A DNA stretch of 64,000 nt from Flemingiibacterium sp964430755. Lineage in GTDB: Bacteria; Bacillota; Clostridia; Oscillospirales; CAG-272. This document shows positions 62,117 to 64,000 of this stretch, one piece after another. Position 1 is the stretch's first letter. Every line of letters starts with the position of its first letter. Below the pieces are notes generated by a model. The model made no database searches. It was not told where the DNA came from and saw nothing but the letters and a program-made list of their open reading frames with translations. The stretch covers positions 1-64,000 of the forward strand of contig CAYSFT010000004.1 in the NCBI GenBank assembly GCA_964430755.1, read 5' to 3'. The position numbers were made by a program, and so were the translations under genes.

Positions 62117-63444
62117 TCTTCTTTATCTCCTTTCTGACGTACAATAAGCTTTATCGGTGTTCCGCGGAAGCCGAATATCTCACGCAGCTGGTTTTCGAGG
62201 TAACGCTGATATGAGAAGTGGAACAGCTCTGCGTTGTTGCAGAAGATCACAAATGTGGGCGGACGTGTACTGATCTGTGTCATATAGTAAATCTTTAAGT
62301 GTCTGCCCTTGTCGGACGGCGGCTGTACACGTGCCGTGGCATCGTTGAGCACATCGTTGAGCATACCGGTTGAAATACGTGTGCAGTTCTGATTGTATAC
62401 ATAATTTATAAGCTCGAAAAGCTTGGTTACGCGCTGTCCCGTTTTTGCCGAGACGTATAATGTCGGTGCGTAGGTCATATAGGAAAGCGCGGTATAAACC
62501 TTTTTGTCGTATTCAACGGTGTTTTTGTCCTCAGTTTCCATAGTGTCCCACTTGTTGATGACGATAATGCACGCCTTACCCGATTCATGCGCGATACCTG
62601 CAATTTTTTCGTCCTGCTCGGTAACGCCCTCGTTTGCGTCAACCATCAGTACGCAGACGTCAGCACGTTCAACTGCCATTTTTGCACGAAGTACGCTGAA
62701 TTTTTCAATTCTGTCCTCAACTCTCGACTGGCGGCGTATACCGGCTGTGTCGATGAATATATACTTGCCGTGCTCGTTTTCAACTCGTGTGTCAACTGCA
62801 TCACGCGTAGTGCCGGGGATGTTTGAAACGATGAGACGCTCCTCGCCGAGAATCTTGTTGATAATCGAGCTTTTTCCTGCGTTCGGCTTACCGATAACGG
62901 CAACCTTGATGAGGTCGGAATCGTCCTCTTTTTCCTCGTCGGCAGGGCAGAGCTCAAGCACGCGGTCAAGCAGATCGCCCGAGCCGGTGCCGTGAATGCT
63001 CGAAAGCTGTATCGGTTCGCCGTCGATGCCGAGCTCATAGAATTCATAAAACTCCATAGGCGGTGCGCCGACAGAATCGCATTTGTTAACGGCGAGTATA
63101 AGTGGTTTGCGGCTCTTGATGAGCATTGTTGCAATGTCACGGTCAGCGGCGGTGAGTCCGGTTGTGACGTCCACCATGAAAACGATGACATCCGCGGTTT
63201 CAACGGCGATCTCCGCCTGAGTTTTCATCTGACGCAGGATTATGTCGTCAGTTTTCGGCTCGATACCGCCTGTGTCAACGAGTATCATTGCTCGGCCGTT
63301 CCATTCGATTTCGTAATAGATACGGTCACGGGTTACACCCGGTGTGTCTTCAACGATTGATATTCGCTCACCGGCGAGCTTATTGAAAAGTGTCGATTTG
63401 CCGACATTCGGGCGTCCGACAATCGCAATTACGGGTTTTGACAT
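62113..63444 (-). CDS. der: Ribosome-assembly GTPase Der (EngA)
   Basis: 443 residues with two consecutive GTPase domains. Domain 1: GRPNVGKST, DTPGVTRD, DTGG, NKCD. Domain 2: GKPNAGKSS, NIPGTTRDAVD, DTAGIRR, NKWD. A C-terminal KH-like domain has KIYYMTQISTRPPTFVIFCN. Der acts in 50S subunit maturation. Its ATG overlaps the TAA of the upstream gene (TAATG). Confidence 0.96.
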   Translation of the reverse strand: MSKPVIAIVGRPNVGKSTLFNKLAGERISIVEDTPGVTRDRIYYEIEWNGRAMILVDTGGIEPKTDDIILRQMKTQAEIAVETADVIVFMVDVTTGLTAADRDIATMLIKSRKPLILAVNKCDSVGAPPMEFYEFYELGIDGEPIQLSSIHGTGSGDLLDRVLELCPADEEKEDDSDLIKVAVIGKPNAGKSSIINKILGEERLIVSNIPGTTRDAVDTRVENEHGKYIFIDTAGIRRQSRVEDRIEKFSVLRAKMAVERADVCVLMVDANEGVTEQDEKIAGIAHESGKACIIVINKWDTMETEDKNTVEYDKKVYTALSYMTYAPTLYVSAKTGQRVTKLFELINYVYNQNCTRISTGMLNDVLNDATARVQPPSDKGRHLKIYYMTQISTRPPTFVIFCNNAELFHFSYQRYLENQLREIFGFRGTPIKLIVRQKGDKEE

Positions 63445-64000
63445 TATTCTTCTCCCTTCAAGAGGTTCAGTATTTCATCGGTCAGCGCATCGGTGACTTT
63501 GGTGTATTCAGCCTCAAATTCGGCATGACCTCCGAGCGCGTATATGGTTTCAAGCGAGAGTGCGAGTGATACTGTATTATCGTTGCCGATAAAATATACC
63601 GGCGGATAGATCGCGTAAAGATCGCTGTATGCGCCGATAAGCTCCTCGGGCGAAAGCTTGTTTATTTCAGCATCAAGCTCACTGTTGTCGCTCGGTATAA
63701 GCGAAAAATTGCCATTTTTGAACAGCTCTGTGACTGTGCTGAAATCTTTGATGATATCACTGAAACCGAGAAGCTTTGCACTCTCAAGATCAATATTCAG
63801 CGTGTACGCAAAATTTATCGGATGAGCCGCACCGTCGGCATACAGTGACCCTGTGCAGATGAAGCTTGCAAGAGAATCACTCATATATGCAGCTTCAACC
63901 GAGCTTACGTCATAGGAATAGTAACTCTCGCCGGGATGATTATAGGTGAGGTAATTTTCCATATATGCCTTTGATTCGTTAAATAAAAGCGTGTTCAGAG
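63444..64000 (-). CDS. Partial protein of unknown function (DUF3298/RsiV-like C-terminus?)
   Basis: The frame is open to the window edge with no stop upstream of the in-frame ATG at 63962, so the gene continues beyond 64000 and that ATG need not be the start. At least 185 residues are visible. The order YYSYDVSSVEAAYMSDSLASF, then INFAYTLNIDLESAKLLGFSDI, then LSPEELIGAYSDLYAIYPPVYFIGND resembles DUF3298/RsiV-like extracytoplasmic domains; this is a weak match by eye. Coupled to der by TAATG. Confidence 0.55.
   Translation of the reverse strand, partial: LNTLLFNESKAYMENYLTYNHPGESYYSYDVSSVEAAYMSDSLASFICTGSLYADGAAHPINFAYTLNIDLESAKLLGFSDIIKDFSTVTELFKNGNFSLIPSDNSELDAEINKLSPEELIGAYSDLYAIYPPVYFIGNDNTVSLALSLETIYALGGHAEFEAEYTKVTDALTDEILNLLKGEE

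Overview
The window looks like a chromosomal segment of an anaerobic, Gram-positive-type member of the Clostridia (Bacillota). Evidence: strong Shine-Dalgarno sites, TTGACA/TATAAT promoters, an S-layer-homology (SLH) protein, choline-binding-like cell-wall repeats, a CpsBCD-type phosphoregulatory set, an LCP ligase and an oxygen-sensitive glycyl radical enzyme with its activase. The genus cannot be fixed from sequence alone. No rRNA, tRNA, CRISPR array or transposase was seen.

Layout. (1) 1-10.6 kb, plus strand: the end of an upstream gene, a structured leader, a giant secreted repeat protein (2124 aa) built of beta-sandwich modules, then two members of a protein family with a putative TIM-barrel carrying a Gly-Ile-Glu-Leu-Asp motif. 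One of the two is secreted (with an apparent one-base loss right after its start codon) and one is cytoplasmic. (2) 10.7-35.2 kb, minus strand: an exopolysaccharide/capsule locus read from a promoter near 35.35 kb. Its order is cpsC, cpsD, cpsB, a small surface protein, an LCP protein, an initiating sugar transferase, three GT4 glycosyltransferases, a radical SAM/SPASM enzyme, two more glycosyltransferases, a polymerase-like membrane protein and a 1760-aa secreted NAGPA/cell-wall-binding protein. After an internal terminator come a flippase, a GT2, an acyltransferase, a membrane-anchored tyrosine phosphatase and an SLH protein. (3) 35.9-39.1 kb, plus strand, divergent from the capsule locus: a third, 1046-aa member of the barrel family. 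(4) 39.1-54.4 kb: a ROK kinase/NagA amino-sugar pair, a YczE-like membrane protein, an Lrp regulator with an AGCS amino-acid symporter, an uncharacterised glycyl radical enzyme with activase, and a five-gene catabolic operon controlled by a divergent AraC-type regulator. (5) 54.4-64 kb: housekeeping genes (phosphoglucomutase, TSCPD protein, a degenerate prephenate-dehydratase-like protein, aroC, htpG, plsY, der) interrupted by two intergenic inverted-repeat elements.

How the parts may fit: the capsule locus makes and exports a polysaccharide, while SLH, LCP and cell-wall-repeat proteins deal with the envelope. The flanking secreted barrel proteins and the giant module protein plausibly bind or cut complex glycans, and the cytoplasmic paralogue and nagA/ROK pair could process the products. 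That link is inference from position. The most unusual items are the three-member GIELD barrel family, the near-start frameshift, the long imperfect inverted repeat at 58.6-59.0 kb, the glycyl radical enzyme of unknown substrate, and the degenerate PheA-like gene next to aroC.
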